Part shown: positions 1 through 7,994 of the stretch, piece by piece
Layout of the letters: every line of letters begins with the position of its first letter
Position numbering within the stretch: the stretch's first letter is position 1
Source of the DNA: JAZDLC01 sp043802345
GTDB taxonomy: Bacteria; Planctomycetota; B15-G4; JADJEK01
NCBI GenBank assembly: GCA_043802345.1
Contig: JAZDLC010000088.1
Coordinates: forward strand, 1 to 30,311
DNA length: 30,311 bases
Direction: 5' to 3'
Notes under the pieces: model-generated
The model's input: only the letters and a program-made list of their open reading frames with translations
The model's database searches: none
Told to the model about the DNA's origin: nothing
Program-made: the position numbers and the translations under genes

Positions 1-3
1 GGA

Positions 4-43
4 GAATGAAGAGGAGAACCCCAGGGGGTTCTCCTCTTCATTC
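4..43 (-). terminator. Perfect 19-bp hairpin at the end of the HEAT-like gene
   Basis: Bases 4-22 and 25-43 are exact reverse complements (19 bp), leaving a 2-nt centre or a 4-nt loop if the innermost pair opens. The stop codon of the minus-strand gene (38-40) lies inside the first arm, so the hairpin forms at the very end of that message. Such a long perfect stem at a 3' end is most simply a transcription terminator. The T tract that would complete an intrinsic terminator would lie left of base 1 and cannot be seen. The stem is symmetrical and could also act on a converging gene outside the window. Confidence 0.6.
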
Positions 44-1060
44 TTGATACATCTGCTCGATGCTGAGCAGGAGGTTGAGAAGCGGGTCGTTGGCCTGGAT
101 CTGGCCCTTGAGATACTCCACGAAGTCGAGAATGTCCTTGCCGAGCAGCTTGTTCAGCGAGTTCACCGCGACTCCCCTGAGGTCGACGTTGGCCGGGTCC
201 ACCGCCACCTCCTTCAGCGCATCGATGACCCGGTGGTCGTCGTACGTCCCCAGCGTATCGAGGGTGAAGCGGCGCACGCCTCGCTCGGCCTCCTGGTCCG
301 TCGCCACCTGAATGAGGGCCGGAATCGCGCGCGCGTCGGGCTTCTGCTTGAAGAACAGCACGATCTGGTTCGGCCGGCTGAAATTGGGATCCGGGTGGAC
401 CAGCAGATCGATCAGCCGGAGGATGATCTGGTCCTCGTACTTCTTCATGGCGATCTCGGCTGCCTTGAGCCGGACACCCGAGTTGATCGTCTGATCCTCG
501 AAGATGTAGCGGGCGTACTCCACCGCCTCGTCGGTGTCGATCTGGGCAACCACGTGGGTCAGCAGCCGGGTCTGCATCCAGGTCGGTCCCGCGGCCTCGG
601 GCATGAGATTGACAATGGTGGGGAAGAACCCGCCCAGCGCGTCGATGGTGTCGTTGCCGTACCGGCGCAGCAGATCCTCCAGCCGTGCCCGCTCCTTCTC
701 CACCGGCTCTCGCTGCAGCGGGTCGCTCTTCCATCTGGAGAGCACCTCGGTGACGTTGGCCAGCTCCTCCAGGAGTTCGGTGGGGGTCTTCCGGACATCA
801 GGCTCGGCGATGGCGCCGTTTCCGCTGCCGGCAGAGAGACCTTCCCGCGCCAGCCTGTCGAGGAGCCGCGTCAGGCGATTGGCCTGGTCCCCGAGCTGAT
901 AGCGGGCCTGACTCAGTTCTTCCCGGACCTCTTCCAGACCCGCCAGCGGGTTCGTGGAGCTGGGCCCACTCCGACGCAGTAGGAGGGTGATGAGAAGACC
1001 TACCGTGATGACCTGAAGGACAAGGGACAGATAGGCTCGCAGAGGCGAGTTGGCGCTCAT
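38..1060 (-). CDS. Membrane-anchored coiled-coil / HEAT-like repeat protein
   Basis: I do not recognise a named family. The 340-residue protein starts with a short polar stretch and one hydrophobic segment at about residues 8-28, followed directly by RRSG, which suggests a single N-terminal anchor. A Glu/Arg/Leu-rich segment at about 40-70 looks like a short coiled coil. The second half has helical-pair repeats with HEAT-like wording such as RAIPALIQVA, RRFTLDTLGTY, HRVIDALKEVAV and LRGVAVNSLNKL. These repeats are usually protein-binding scaffolds, here probably in the periplasm. The open frame runs 28 codons further upstream. I chose the ATG at 1058-1060 because a GGAG lies 6 nt before it and the extension is Arg/His/Pro-rich without family character. 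No enzyme motif is visible. Product class is fairly secure, function unknown. Confidence 0.75.
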   Translation of the reverse strand: MSANSPLRAYLSLVLQVITVGLLITLLLRRSGPSSTNPLAGLEEVREELSQARYQLGDQANRLTRLLDRLAREGLSAGSGNGAIAEPDVRKTPTELLEELANVTEVLSRWKSDPLQREPVEKERARLEDLLRRYGNDTIDALGGFFPTIVNLMPEAAGPTWMQTRLLTHVVAQIDTDEAVEYARYIFEDQTINSGVRLKAAEIAMKKYEDQIILRLIDLLVHPDPNFSRPNQIVLFFKQKPDARAIPALIQVATDQEAERGVRRFTLDTLGTYDDHRVIDALKEVAVDPANVDLRGVAVNSLNKLLGKDILDFVEYLKGQIQANDPLLNLLLSIEQMYQE

Positions 1061-1246
1061 TCTGTGCTCCAACGAACGAATATGTGTGAAATCGCACGGG
1101 TCAGGGGGTGAGAACCGGCGTTTCGACTCATGATATCTCAGCATCTCGCATTTTCAGTTCCAGCGGGAATCGGGGTGCAGCACGCAGAAGCATGCCGCCC
1201 TCGTGCGGCCATTTGTGGGGCCCCGATTCGCGATTCAGGTCGTGCC

Positions 1247-1265
1247 CGTGCCCGTTACGGGCACG
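1247..1265. repeat. 19-bp palindrome with 9-bp arms
   Basis: Bases 1247-1255 and 1257-1265 are exact reverse complements around one central T. The size and symmetry suit a dimeric repressor or activator site upstream of the secreted Gly-rich protein gene. There is no following T tract, so it is not a simple terminator. The inverted repeat is directly visible; the regulatory role is inferred. Confidence 0.5.
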
Positions 1266-1339
1266 AACGAGGAACGACCGGTTGCCCCGTCTCTTGGCGG
1301 AGATAGAAGGGGTAAGACCGAAAAGATCTGATCGCCAGG

Positions 1340-1369
1340 TTGGCAGGAGACCGGTTTCGGGACTAGGAT
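1340..1369 (+). promoter_or_regulatory. Candidate sigma-70-like promoter for the Gly-rich protein gene
   Basis: TTGGCA (1340-1345) and TAGGAT (1364-1369) are separated by 18 nt. They match the -35 and -10 consensus at five and four of six positions. Use would give a 5' leader of about 120 nt before the ATG at 1498. In high-GC DNA such matches occur by chance, and consensus details in this lineage are unknown. Confidence 0.25.
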
Positions 1370-1497
1370 TAGGCGTGCCCATTCCCAGTTCCCACCGCTG
1401 CGGAAGACCTGAATCGACACATCGCCGTCCTCGCCCGGACTTTTCGGGAGGAGACGGGACGTTCTGGCATTTGCCCAGCCGAAGGAGTGAATTCTCC

Positions 1498-4400
1498 ATG
1501 AAACCCCTGAAGACCGCTGTCCTCTCCGGCCTGATCTTCTGGTGTGCGGCCGCGGCGGCCTCCGCTGGCGAGCTGAAGATCACCAACACCACCTTTGGCT
1601 GGAACCCGTTCACGAACAGCGTGAGTACGTCCGGCAGCACTCCCGAGTCGCAGTTCCCCGCGGCGGCGGTCAACCAGGAGCTGGAAATCCGATTCAACGA
1701 GCGGCTCGCACAGTCCTCGGTGAGTGAGTCGACCATCCTGATCACCAGCATCCCATCGAGCGAGCTGGCTCCGTTGGGGCTGTTCTCCTCGATCCCGGGT
1801 GGAATCGTGGCGCCGGTGACCCGCAAGGTGAGGAAGAACAAGATCCTGATCCGGCCGGCCTATTTCTTCCAGGGGTCCTCCGTGAACTTCGGCTTCGCGC
1901 CCAACGCCTACTATCGGTTGGAACTCCGGGGGGGAGGGCGTGGGATCAAGGGACGCGACGGCAGCAGGATGGGAGGGAGCATCTACATCAATTTCCGGAC
2001 CACCGACCTTGTGGCGGACATGATGCCGGGCGCGCCGCAGCCCCAGGTCAAGCTGATTGACGCCATCGACGGGAAGGTCAACCTGACCCAGACCTCGGTC
2101 GCGTATCCCCTGTCCAGCTACAACCAGGCCAACCCGACTCCGGCGCCAGGGGTGCAGATCAAGTTCAACGAGCTGGTGCTTCCCTCGAGCCTGCTGAATC
2201 CGGCCACGGGCGAGAGCCCGACGCTGAGGATTCTGCTGGATGTGGACGACAATCCGGGCACGTTTACCGACCGGATCGACCTGCCGGGCGCATTCGTGAT
2301 CACGCACACCACCAAGAAGACGCTCGTGGAGTGGACGTCGGCAGCGAAGAGCGTGCTTGGAGACAGTTTCTATCTGGTGCACATCGAGCCGTACGTCGAG
2401 GACCTGGTGGGGAACTCGATCTACTCGATCACACAAGACGCAGGCGCCCGGCAGTTGTTTGGCTACCGGACCAAGGATGCCTCCGGAGATCCGCTCGATC
2501 CGATCGTCGAGGAGTTCAACGACAAGTTCAACCTGGACACGATCATCTCTTCGGCTGACTGGAACGAACCGAGCGCGCTCGGGTTCCTGAAGAACGGGAT
2601 CACTGGTGGCACCGGCGAGGACGGGGCCTACCGCCCGACGGACGACGAGACGCTCACGACGGGTGTGTTTGATGCCGACCTTGGCAAGGATGTCCAGAGG
2701 GTCTGGAACTTCACCTCCGTGACCATTCCGCTCGGCGTCACGGTCACCGCGGAGGGTGAGTTCCCGCTGAGAATCCGCAGTACCGGAAACGTCAACATCT
2801 ACGGCACGCTGGATGTGTCGGGCGCTGGAGGGGATCAGTTCACGGAAGTCCGGGTGCGTCCCGGAGCCGGGGGTGAAGGGGCGGTGGCGGGCGCCTCTGG
2901 CGCTCTCGGCGGATCGGTCACCGACGGTGTGGATCTCGACACGGGCCTGTTCCAGGACGGTCTCTATGGTTATGCGCTGGCGACGCAGCCGAACCAGGGG
3001 CTTTTCGGCCTGTCGACCGTTCCGGTCACTGACTTCGTTTTGCCCCGGGCCGGCGGCCATCTCCTTTCGGCAAGCCATGCCGGACTCTGGCTGCAGCCGA
3101 ACGTGGGCACCGGGTCGGCGGCGGCCGGCTCCTCTCCAGGTAATGAGATCAGGCACAACCACCCCACCTTCATGATCGAGTCGGTATCGCTGGCCGGTAG
3201 CGGCAGCCTGACCGTGATCAGCAATCCGGCCGATCCGCTCTATTTCGGTTCGCTGATCCAGCCGAGTCTCGACACGTACGAATTTCCGCCTCCCCCGATC
3301 ACGAAGCCGGGTGATCCCTTCATGATCGGTGACATGGCCGGACGCGAAGGTGATGAGGCGGGCTTCGCCGGGTCCGCGGGGAAGGGCAGCCTGCCGATGA
3401 CCGTGGCTCAGGAGTTCCTGACGCTGGTGCGCTCTGGAGGAGGGGGCGGAGGAGCTGCCCGGACCGCCGGAGAGGCGGGTGAAGACTCGCCCACCGCATA
3501 TGGCGGATCGTCCACCGGAACGGCTGGCGGAGCAGGCGGCTCCGCGGGGCTCTCGGGTGCGGTGGTTGCCATGACCGACACGGTTCTCACGGTGGCGGGC
3601 ACGCCCTTTGCCGGACTCGACCTGAATGGAGACGCGGATACTCCTCCGTTCATCGTCTTCCCGAACGATGCGCAGGGATACCTGTTTGAAATCGCCTCCA
3701 ACACGGGCAATACGATCACCATCGTGCCTTACCTACTGACGCATGTGGCGCCCGTGGATGGGACCGGAGACGGCGTCGTTGACCTGGCTGACGTGAGCCT
3801 CGGTGCCTCCTATCGAGTCGAGCCGAATGTCGACGTGGGCGGAAGCGGCGGAGGGTCGAGCGGGGTGCACCTGGCCTACACGATCAAGACGCCGGGCCCG
3901 CCCAACCAGACTCCTCCGACCTGGACGCCTGGCGCGGGTGGTGGCGCGGGTGGTGGCTCCGTCCGGATCGAGGCGGACGGCAAGATCGTGGTTGCCGGGA
4001 CCGGAATGATCCTGGCGAGGGGAGGCGACGGTGGGCGAACCACCGGAGCCCTGAGCACCAGCGCCAGCGGCGGAGGAGGTGGCGCGGGTGGCACCGTCGA
4101 GCTGACCTCGGGTGATCCCACCGCGTCCGCGGTCCAGGTTCTGGGGCTCGTGGACTGCAACGGAGGCGCCGGTGGTCTGGGTGAGGTCGAGGGCGGCTCG
4201 GGCGGGAACGGACGCGCGATCTTCAGGTCGTTCAACGGCAATCTCTCGCCGGGAGCCTTCCCCGACACGGCCGTGACGCCCCCGATCCTGGCCACCGACC
4301 TGGGATTCATGGTGCCGGGTCAGTTGCCCACGCTGGGGCAGTCGAAGTTCTACAACTCCGACTCCTTCCCGACCGTTTACTCCGATTTCATCGTGGTCTA

Positions 4401-4686
4401 CAACGCCGACGTGAACGGCGTGCCCACTACGGGACTTACGTTCACCAGGAGCAACCTGGTGGGCGGGACCGAGGCTCCGTTCGATCTCTTCTTCAACGAC
4501 GCCGAGATCGGCTCGAACGGGTTGGTGGACTACAGCACCGTCGATGAGAACTTCGTCACCGATCCGGCAACTCTCTCAGGCGCGTTCCTGCGCTTCCGGG
4601 TGGGTCTCTATCCCGAGAAGACTGTTGTTGGGGATGTCTTCCGCAACGTCAAGGTCGACTCGATCACCGTGACCATCGGGCCGTGA
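1498..4686 (+). CDS. Large secreted Gly-rich protein with Ig-like segments and a dockerin-like loop
   Basis: The 1062-residue product begins with a clear Sec signal peptide (MKPLK, a hydrophobic stretch, then a likely cut after ASA near residue 23). The GAAGGAG at 1481-1487 supports the ATG at 1498. Residues about 50-185 and 210-325 look like SbsA/Big_5-type Ig-like domains: an EIRFNE opening, a YYRLELRGGGRGIKG stretch and a closing FRTTD. From about residue 400 a beta-rich segment (VTIPLGVTVTAEGEFPLRIR, then NVNIYGTLDVSGAGG) leads into several Gly/Ala/Ser-rich blocks at about 440-475, 645-690, 780-790 and 815-905. D754-G-T-G-D-G-V-V-D762-L-A-D765 matches a dockerin/EF-hand calcium loop, and D708-L-N-G-D-A-D714 is a weaker second one. 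The C-terminal ~150 residues are non-repetitive and beta-like. The protein is likely cell-surface or extracellular. No catalytic motif was seen, so its role is unknown. Confidence 0.85.
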   Translation: MKPLKTAVLSGLIFWCAAAAASAGELKITNTTFGWNPFTNSVSTSGSTPESQFPAAAVNQELEIRFNERLAQSSVSESTILITSIPSSELAPLGLFSSIPGGIVAPVTRKVRKNKILIRPAYFFQGSSVNFGFAPNAYYRLELRGGGRGIKGRDGSRMGGSIYINFRTTDLVADMMPGAPQPQVKLIDAIDGKVNLTQTSVAYPLSSYNQANPTPAPGVQIKFNELVLPSSLLNPATGESPTLRILLDVDDNPGTFTDRIDLPGAFVITHTTKKTLVEWTSAAKSVLGDSFYLVHIEPYVEDLVGNSIYSITQDAGARQLFGYRTKDASGDPLDPIVEEFNDKFNLDTIISSADWNEPSALGFLKNGITGGTGEDGAYRPTDDETLTTGVFDADLGKDVQRVWNFTSVTIPLGVTVTAEGEFPLRIRSTGNVNIYGTLDVSGAGGDQFTEVRVRPGAGGEGAVAGASGALGGSVTDGVDLDTGLFQDGLYGYALATQPNQGLFGLSTVPVTDFVLPRAGGHLLSASHAGLWLQPNVGTGSAAAGSSPGNEIRHNHPTFMIESVSLAGSGSLTVISNPADPLYFGSLIQPSLDTYEFPPPPITKPGDPFMIGDMAGREGDEAGFAGSAGKGSLPMTVAQEFLTLVRSGGGGGGAARTAGEAGEDSPTAYGGSSTGTAGGAGGSAGLSGAVVAMTDTVLTVAGTPFAGLDLNGDADTPPFIVFPNDAQGYLFEIASNTGNTITIVPYLLTHVAPVDGTGDGVVDLADVSLGASYRVEPNVDVGGSGGGSSGVHLAYTIKTPGPPNQTPPTWTPGAGGGAGGGSVRIEADGKIVVAGTGMILARGGDGGRTTGALSTSASGGGGGAGGTVELTSGDPTASAVQVLGLVDCNGGAGGLGEVEGGSGGNGRAIFRSFNGNLSPGAFPDTAVTPPILATDLGFMVPGQLPTLGQSKFYNSDSFPTVYSDFIVVYNADVNGVPTTGLTFTRSNLVGGTEAPFDLFFNDAEIGSNGLVDYSTVDENFVTDPATLSGAFLRFRVGLYPEKTVVGDVFRNVKVDSITVTIGP

Positions 4687-4694
4687 CACCCCGC

Positions 4695-4711
4695 CAGGAC
4701 GCGGCGTCCTG
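4695..4711 (+). terminator. Short GC-rich hairpin after the Gly-rich protein gene
   Basis: Seven-base arms (4695-4701 and 4705-4711) pair perfectly around a CGG loop, 8 nt after the stop codon at 4684-4686. No T tract follows, so at best it is a weak or factor-assisted terminator. It may separate the secreted-protein gene from the amidohydrolase gene 22 nt downstream of the hairpin. Confidence 0.35.
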
Positions 4712-4732
4712 CGTGCCTGGATCTCGACCACG

Positions 4733-6094
4733 ATGACTCGCTCAGCTCGATTGCCGGGAATTCAGGCCGGACCTCCAGCTCCGCCATCTGGGTCCTTGCC
4801 GGTTGGCGCCACCCTCGTCGGCAGTCACCGGTACGAGGTCGGCTCGGTGGAAATACGCGCCGGGCGGATCGAGGCAGTGGGCGGTCCTGGCGGCGACCTT
4901 CCGGTCTTCGCCATCCCGGGACTGCGAAACGCTCACTGCCATCTGGACCTGAGCGAGGTCGGAAGACCCCCCGGTTCCGGAGAGGGATTCGCCCGGTGGG
5001 TGCTTGGCCTCGTGGAGAGACGAAGGGGCCTTGATCGGCGCGCGCTGGCGGGGGCCGCAAGGGTCGGGGCATCAGAGGCCCTGTCCACCGGGACGACGGC
5101 CATCGCGGATATCGATTCCACGGGAGCCTCCTTCCAGGCGGTGGCGGAGAGCGGGCTGAAGGGGATCGGGTTTTTCGAGTGTCTCTCCTCTGGCGGGGCA
5201 GATGCTCAAGTCCGGTCGGCCGAGGCGTGGCTTGCGGCCGTCCAGGCCGGGCCGCGTCAGGCGGCGTTCCGGCCAGGACTATCGCCCCACTCCCCCTACT
5301 CGTGCTCCGCCGAGCTCTACCAGCGGCTCGCGCGTCTGGCGAAGAAGGAGGGATTGCTCCTGACCACGCACATCGCGGAGACCCGCGAAGAGCTGGATTT
5401 CCTGTTGGCCGGTGGCGGAGACCTCCGAACCCTCCTGAAGCGCCTGGGTGCCGTCCCACCTTTCGACTCACCGCCCGGAGTCCCGCCCATCCAGTACCTC
5501 GACCGGCTGGGTTGCCTGGGACCGGGGACGCTCCTGGCCCATGCGAACTACCCCGCGGAAGGGGACATGGACCTGCTCGCAAGGAGTGGCGCCACAGTGG
5601 TCTACTGTCCCAGGAGCCACGCGTTCTTCTGCCATGAGGAGCATCCGGTGGCGCGATATCTCGAGGCCGGAGTGAACGTGGCGCTGGGAACCGATTCCCT
5701 GGCGAGCAACACGACCCTCTCGATGTTCGATGAAATGGCTTTCTTGCGGCGAGCACGGCCGGATCTGTCTTCAGCGGGCGTATTCGATCTGGCGACCCGC
5801 TCTGGTGCGCCCCTTCTGGACGGGGGGAGTGGTCTGCTGGAGCCGGGCCAGCCTGCGGACATGGTTCTGGTGCGGTCCGACTCGGGGCTGCCCGCGAGCC
5901 TGGCAGAGGCCCTGGATCAGCTTACGTCTGGTTTGGTCAAAGTACTCGCAACTCTTGTTTCAGGTAGGATTTGCCACGTTTCCAATGAGCTCGAGGATGG
6001 CTTGCTTCCCTTGACTTGGCCGAGATGGGAGCTATTTTCGACCTCATCGGACAGTTGCTCCGGCGAGGCGCCGGGAAGGCTTGCTGGAGACTGA
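4733..6094 (+). CDS. Amidohydrolase-superfamily deaminase (ATZ/TRZ, MtaD/SsnA-like)
   Basis: This 453-residue metal-dependent hydrolase carries the full metal set of the amidohydrolase superfamily: H68-x-H70 in NAHCHLDL, H186 in SPHSPYS, H213 in HIAET, H270 in LLAHAN and D321 in LGTDSLASN. The SPHSPYS, CPRSH and GTDSLASN wording is that of the nucleoside/S-adenosylhomocysteine/guanine/aminofutalosine deaminase branch, so cytoplasmic deamination of a purine-like compound is the best guess. The substrate cannot be fixed from the sequence; aminofutalosine deamination (menaquinone pathway) is one option, but no other menaquinone gene is in the window. The start is uncertain because no good ribosome site precedes the ATG at 4733. 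The last ~30 residues are Ser-rich and atypical. The stop codon abuts the ATG of the DHH phosphoesterase gene, suggesting coupled translation. Confidence 0.88.
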   Translation: MTRSARLPGIQAGPPAPPSGSLPVGATLVGSHRYEVGSVEIRAGRIEAVGGPGGDLPVFAIPGLRNAHCHLDLSEVGRPPGSGEGFARWVLGLVERRRGLDRRALAGAARVGASEALSTGTTAIADIDSTGASFQAVAESGLKGIGFFECLSSGGADAQVRSAEAWLAAVQAGPRQAAFRPGLSPHSPYSCSAELYQRLARLAKKEGLLLTTHIAETREELDFLLAGGGDLRTLLKRLGAVPPFDSPPGVPPIQYLDRLGCLGPGTLLAHANYPAEGDMDLLARSGATVVYCPRSHAFFCHEEHPVARYLEAGVNVALGTDSLASNTTLSMFDEMAFLRRARPDLSSAGVFDLATRSGAPLLDGGSGLLEPGQPADMVLVRSDSGLPASLAEALDQLTSGLVKVLATLVSGRICHVSNELEDGLLPLTWPRWELFSTSSDSCSGEAPGRLAGD

Positions 6095-7144
6095 ATGGAT
6101 TCCAAACTGAAGGAGTCGGCCCAGCTGTTCGCGGATGTTCTGGATCGGAACCAGACGTTCTTGCTGGCCGGGCACGTCAACATCGACGGCGATTCGCTTG
6201 GTTCGATGTTGGGAATGCACCACTTCCTGCTGAACCGGGGGAAGCAGGTGCGCTCGATCGTGTTCGAGCCTGTAGCGGATCGCTACTCCTTTCTGGGCGC
6301 GGAAGAGCTCGTCGAAGTGTTCGACCCGACGCGTCATGCCGAGCCGGCGCGGGACGTCGACGTCTTCATGATGTTCGACTTCTCCTCGACCGGCAGGATC
6401 CCCGGGCTCTGGGATCTGGTGCGGTGTGGAAGGGCTTTCAAGGTCTGTGTCGACCACCACCCTGCGAAGGAGCTGGTTGGCGACTTGAATTTCCACCAGC
6501 CCGGCGCCCCGGCCACGGGCAAGATCCTGCTGGAACTGATCCGGGCCATTGGCGGAGAAGTAACGCCAAAGATGGCGGAAGCCCTCTTCGTGGCGATCAG
6601 CACCGACACTGGGTGGTTCCGCTACGCAAACACGACCCCAGAGGTGATTCAGGTCGCGGCCTCCCTGCTGCGGGATGGGCTGGATGCGAGCCGCATCTAC
6701 CGCGGCATCTACCAGTGCAACGACGTGCCCCTGATTCGCCTGATGGGCCGGGTGGTCTCGACGCTCCACGCGGAGATGTCGGACCGCCTGCTCTGGGCGA
6801 CGATTCCGTTGGCCCTGATTCGGGAGCTCCGGACGGGCCCGTTCGAAACGGACGAGTTGCTGGATCTGATGCGGACCGGCAAGAAGGCCGAGTGCGTGGC
6901 CCTTTTCCGGGAGTTACCGGATGGAAATGTCCGCATGAACCTGAGGTCGAGGGGCCAGGTTGACGTGAGCGCTCTGGCACAGCAGGTGGGCGGCGGTGGT
7001 CACTTGCACGCAGCCGGGGCCACGCTGGATGGTCCGCTCGATGAAGCGGCAAGTCGGATTGTAACGATGCTGAGGAAAGCGCTATCTTTGGCGGGGGCAG
7101 TGGGATCCTCCAGACCACCGCAACCAAGTCGACTCGGCCGCTGA
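6095..7144 (+). CDS. nrnA: DHH-DHHA1 phosphoesterase, NrnA-like oligoribonuclease / pAp phosphatase
   Basis: The 349-residue protein has the two-domain NrnA layout. The DHH domain shows H27-V-N-I-D31-G-D33-S-L-G-S (motif I), D95 in MFDFSS (motif II), D120-H-H (motif III) and D171 in STDTGWFRY (motif IV). The C-terminal DHHA1 domain has the GGGGH substrate loop at about 299-303, followed by LHAAGA. NrnA enzymes degrade 2-5 nt RNA oligomers to mononucleotides and dephosphorylate 3'-phosphoadenosine 5'-phosphate, using manganese in the cytoplasm. Length matches the family (about 310-350). In several bacteria it replaces Orn, and no orn is seen here. The ATG directly follows the stop of the amidohydrolase gene. 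The gene name is by similarity of motifs only. Confidence 0.9.
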   Translation: MDSKLKESAQLFADVLDRNQTFLLAGHVNIDGDSLGSMLGMHHFLLNRGKQVRSIVFEPVADRYSFLGAEELVEVFDPTRHAEPARDVDVFMMFDFSSTGRIPGLWDLVRCGRAFKVCVDHHPAKELVGDLNFHQPGAPATGKILLELIRAIGGEVTPKMAEALFVAISTDTGWFRYANTTPEVIQVAASLLRDGLDASRIYRGIYQCNDVPLIRLMGRVVSTLHAEMSDRLLWATIPLALIRELRTGPFETDELLDLMRTGKKAECVALFRELPDGNVRMNLRSRGQVDVSALAQQVGGGGHLHAAGATLDGPLDEAASRIVTMLRKALSLAGAVGSSRPPQPSRLGR

Positions 7145-7172
7145 GTAGCAAGGCCCCGGGAGCCAGTCTCTT

Positions 7173-7970
7173 TTGTACGCGATCATCTCAGACATCCACT
7201 CCAACATCGAAGCCCTTGAAGCCGTCTTCAGGGACATGGAGCGGAGGGGCGTCGAGGAGGTGGTCTGCCTGGGCGATGTGGTCGGCTATGGTCCCGACGC
7301 GGAGAGCTGCATCGATCTGATCAAGAGTCGCTGCCGTTTCTGCATCCGGGGCAACCATGACGACGCGGTGATGGGGGATGCGCTCGACTTCAACCCGATC
7401 GCCAGGGAGGTGATCGACGGCACGCGCCAGCTGCTTCGTCCGGGCCTGTTTTCGTCCGCCGCGAAGAGGGAACGCTGGTCATTCCTCAAGGGGCTGGTGC
7501 CGGTCCGAAAGGAAGGCCGGGTTCTCTACGTTCACGGTTCGCCCAGGGATCCGGTGAAGGAATACGTGATGCGCACCGACGTGGTCTTCGCGCCGGAGAA
7601 GCTGTTGGACATCTTCAGCCGCATCGAGTGGATCTGTTTCGTGGGTCACACCCACCAGCCCGGGGTCTTCCTCGAGAAGAAGGAGGGCGGCCGGATGGTC
7701 TACGAGCACCGATCTCCCTCCGAGCTGGGCGAGGAGAGCCTTCTGGTGCTGGGAGACCGGAAGGTGCTGAGCAACGTGGGATCGGTGGGGCAGTCCCGGG
7801 ATCAGGACAGCCGAGCCTGCTATGTGATCGTGGAGGAGGACGGGGAGGGTCGTCCCTCGGGCGTGCGGTTCGTGCGAGTGGAGTACGACTACAGGCCGAC
7901 GATGGAGAAGATCGAGGCGATCGACTGGATCAACAATCTCTGCGCCACCCGGCTCGAGATCGGCAGGTAG
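7173..7970 (+). CDS. Calcineurin-like metallophosphoesterase (YfcE/MJ0936-type)
   Basis: The 265-residue protein contains all blocks of a binuclear metallophosphoesterase: D7-I-H9 at the N terminus, G34-D35 in LGDVVGYGPD, G60-N-H-D63, H121 in YVHGSP and G158-H-T-H161. The N-terminal motif begins immediately after the start, as in small bacterial phosphodiesterases of this group. Members hydrolyse phosphodiesters or phosphoproteins such as cyclic nucleotides or phosphoserine; the substrate here is unknown. The start is a TTG at 7173-7175, preceded by GGGAG at about 11 nt; no in-frame ATG would keep the D-x-H motif. It follows the nrnA-like gene by 28 nt and is probably co-transcribed with it. 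It converges with the glycosyltransferase gene across 24 bp. Confidence 0.9.
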   Translation: MYAIISDIHSNIEALEAVFRDMERRGVEEVVCLGDVVGYGPDAESCIDLIKSRCRFCIRGNHDDAVMGDALDFNPIAREVIDGTRQLLRPGLFSSAAKRERWSFLKGLVPVRKEGRVLYVHGSPRDPVKEYVMRTDVVFAPEKLLDIFSRIEWICFVGHTHQPGVFLEKKEGGRMVYEHRSPSELGEESLLVLGDRKVLSNVGSVGQSRDQDSRACYVIVEEDGEGRPSGVRFVRVEYDYRPTMEKIEAIDWINNLCATRLEIGR

Positions 7971-7994
7971 GTCGAGGGAGGCGGGACCTTCTCG

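Larger units (their letters stand above)
1061..1497. other. 437-bp divergent intergenic region
   Basis: This gap separates the start codons of two divergent genes and is the longest gene-free stretch in the window. It holds a 19-bp palindrome (1247-1265), a GGGGCCCC palindrome (1217-1224), a small 5-bp hairpin (1194-1198/1205-1209), a candidate promoter (1340-1369) and the GAAGGAG ribosome site (1481-1487) of the rightward gene. The rightward frame is open through the whole gap back to 1108. That stretch reads as Arg/Pro/Ser-rich without a signal peptide, and a good signal peptide starts at 1498, so I treat it as non-coding. I recognise no riboswitch. Confidence 0.6.

Noticed and set aside
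1108..1497. N-terminal extension of the Gly-rich protein by 130 codons
   Set aside because: The extension lacks family character and would bury a clear signal peptide; a strong GAAGGAG precedes the ATG at 1498.
1369..3162. 597-codon minus-strand open frame opposite the Gly-rich protein gene
   Set aside because: Arg/Gly/Pro/His-rich text without domains. The plus-strand gene has a signal peptide, a ribosome site and Ig-like segments.
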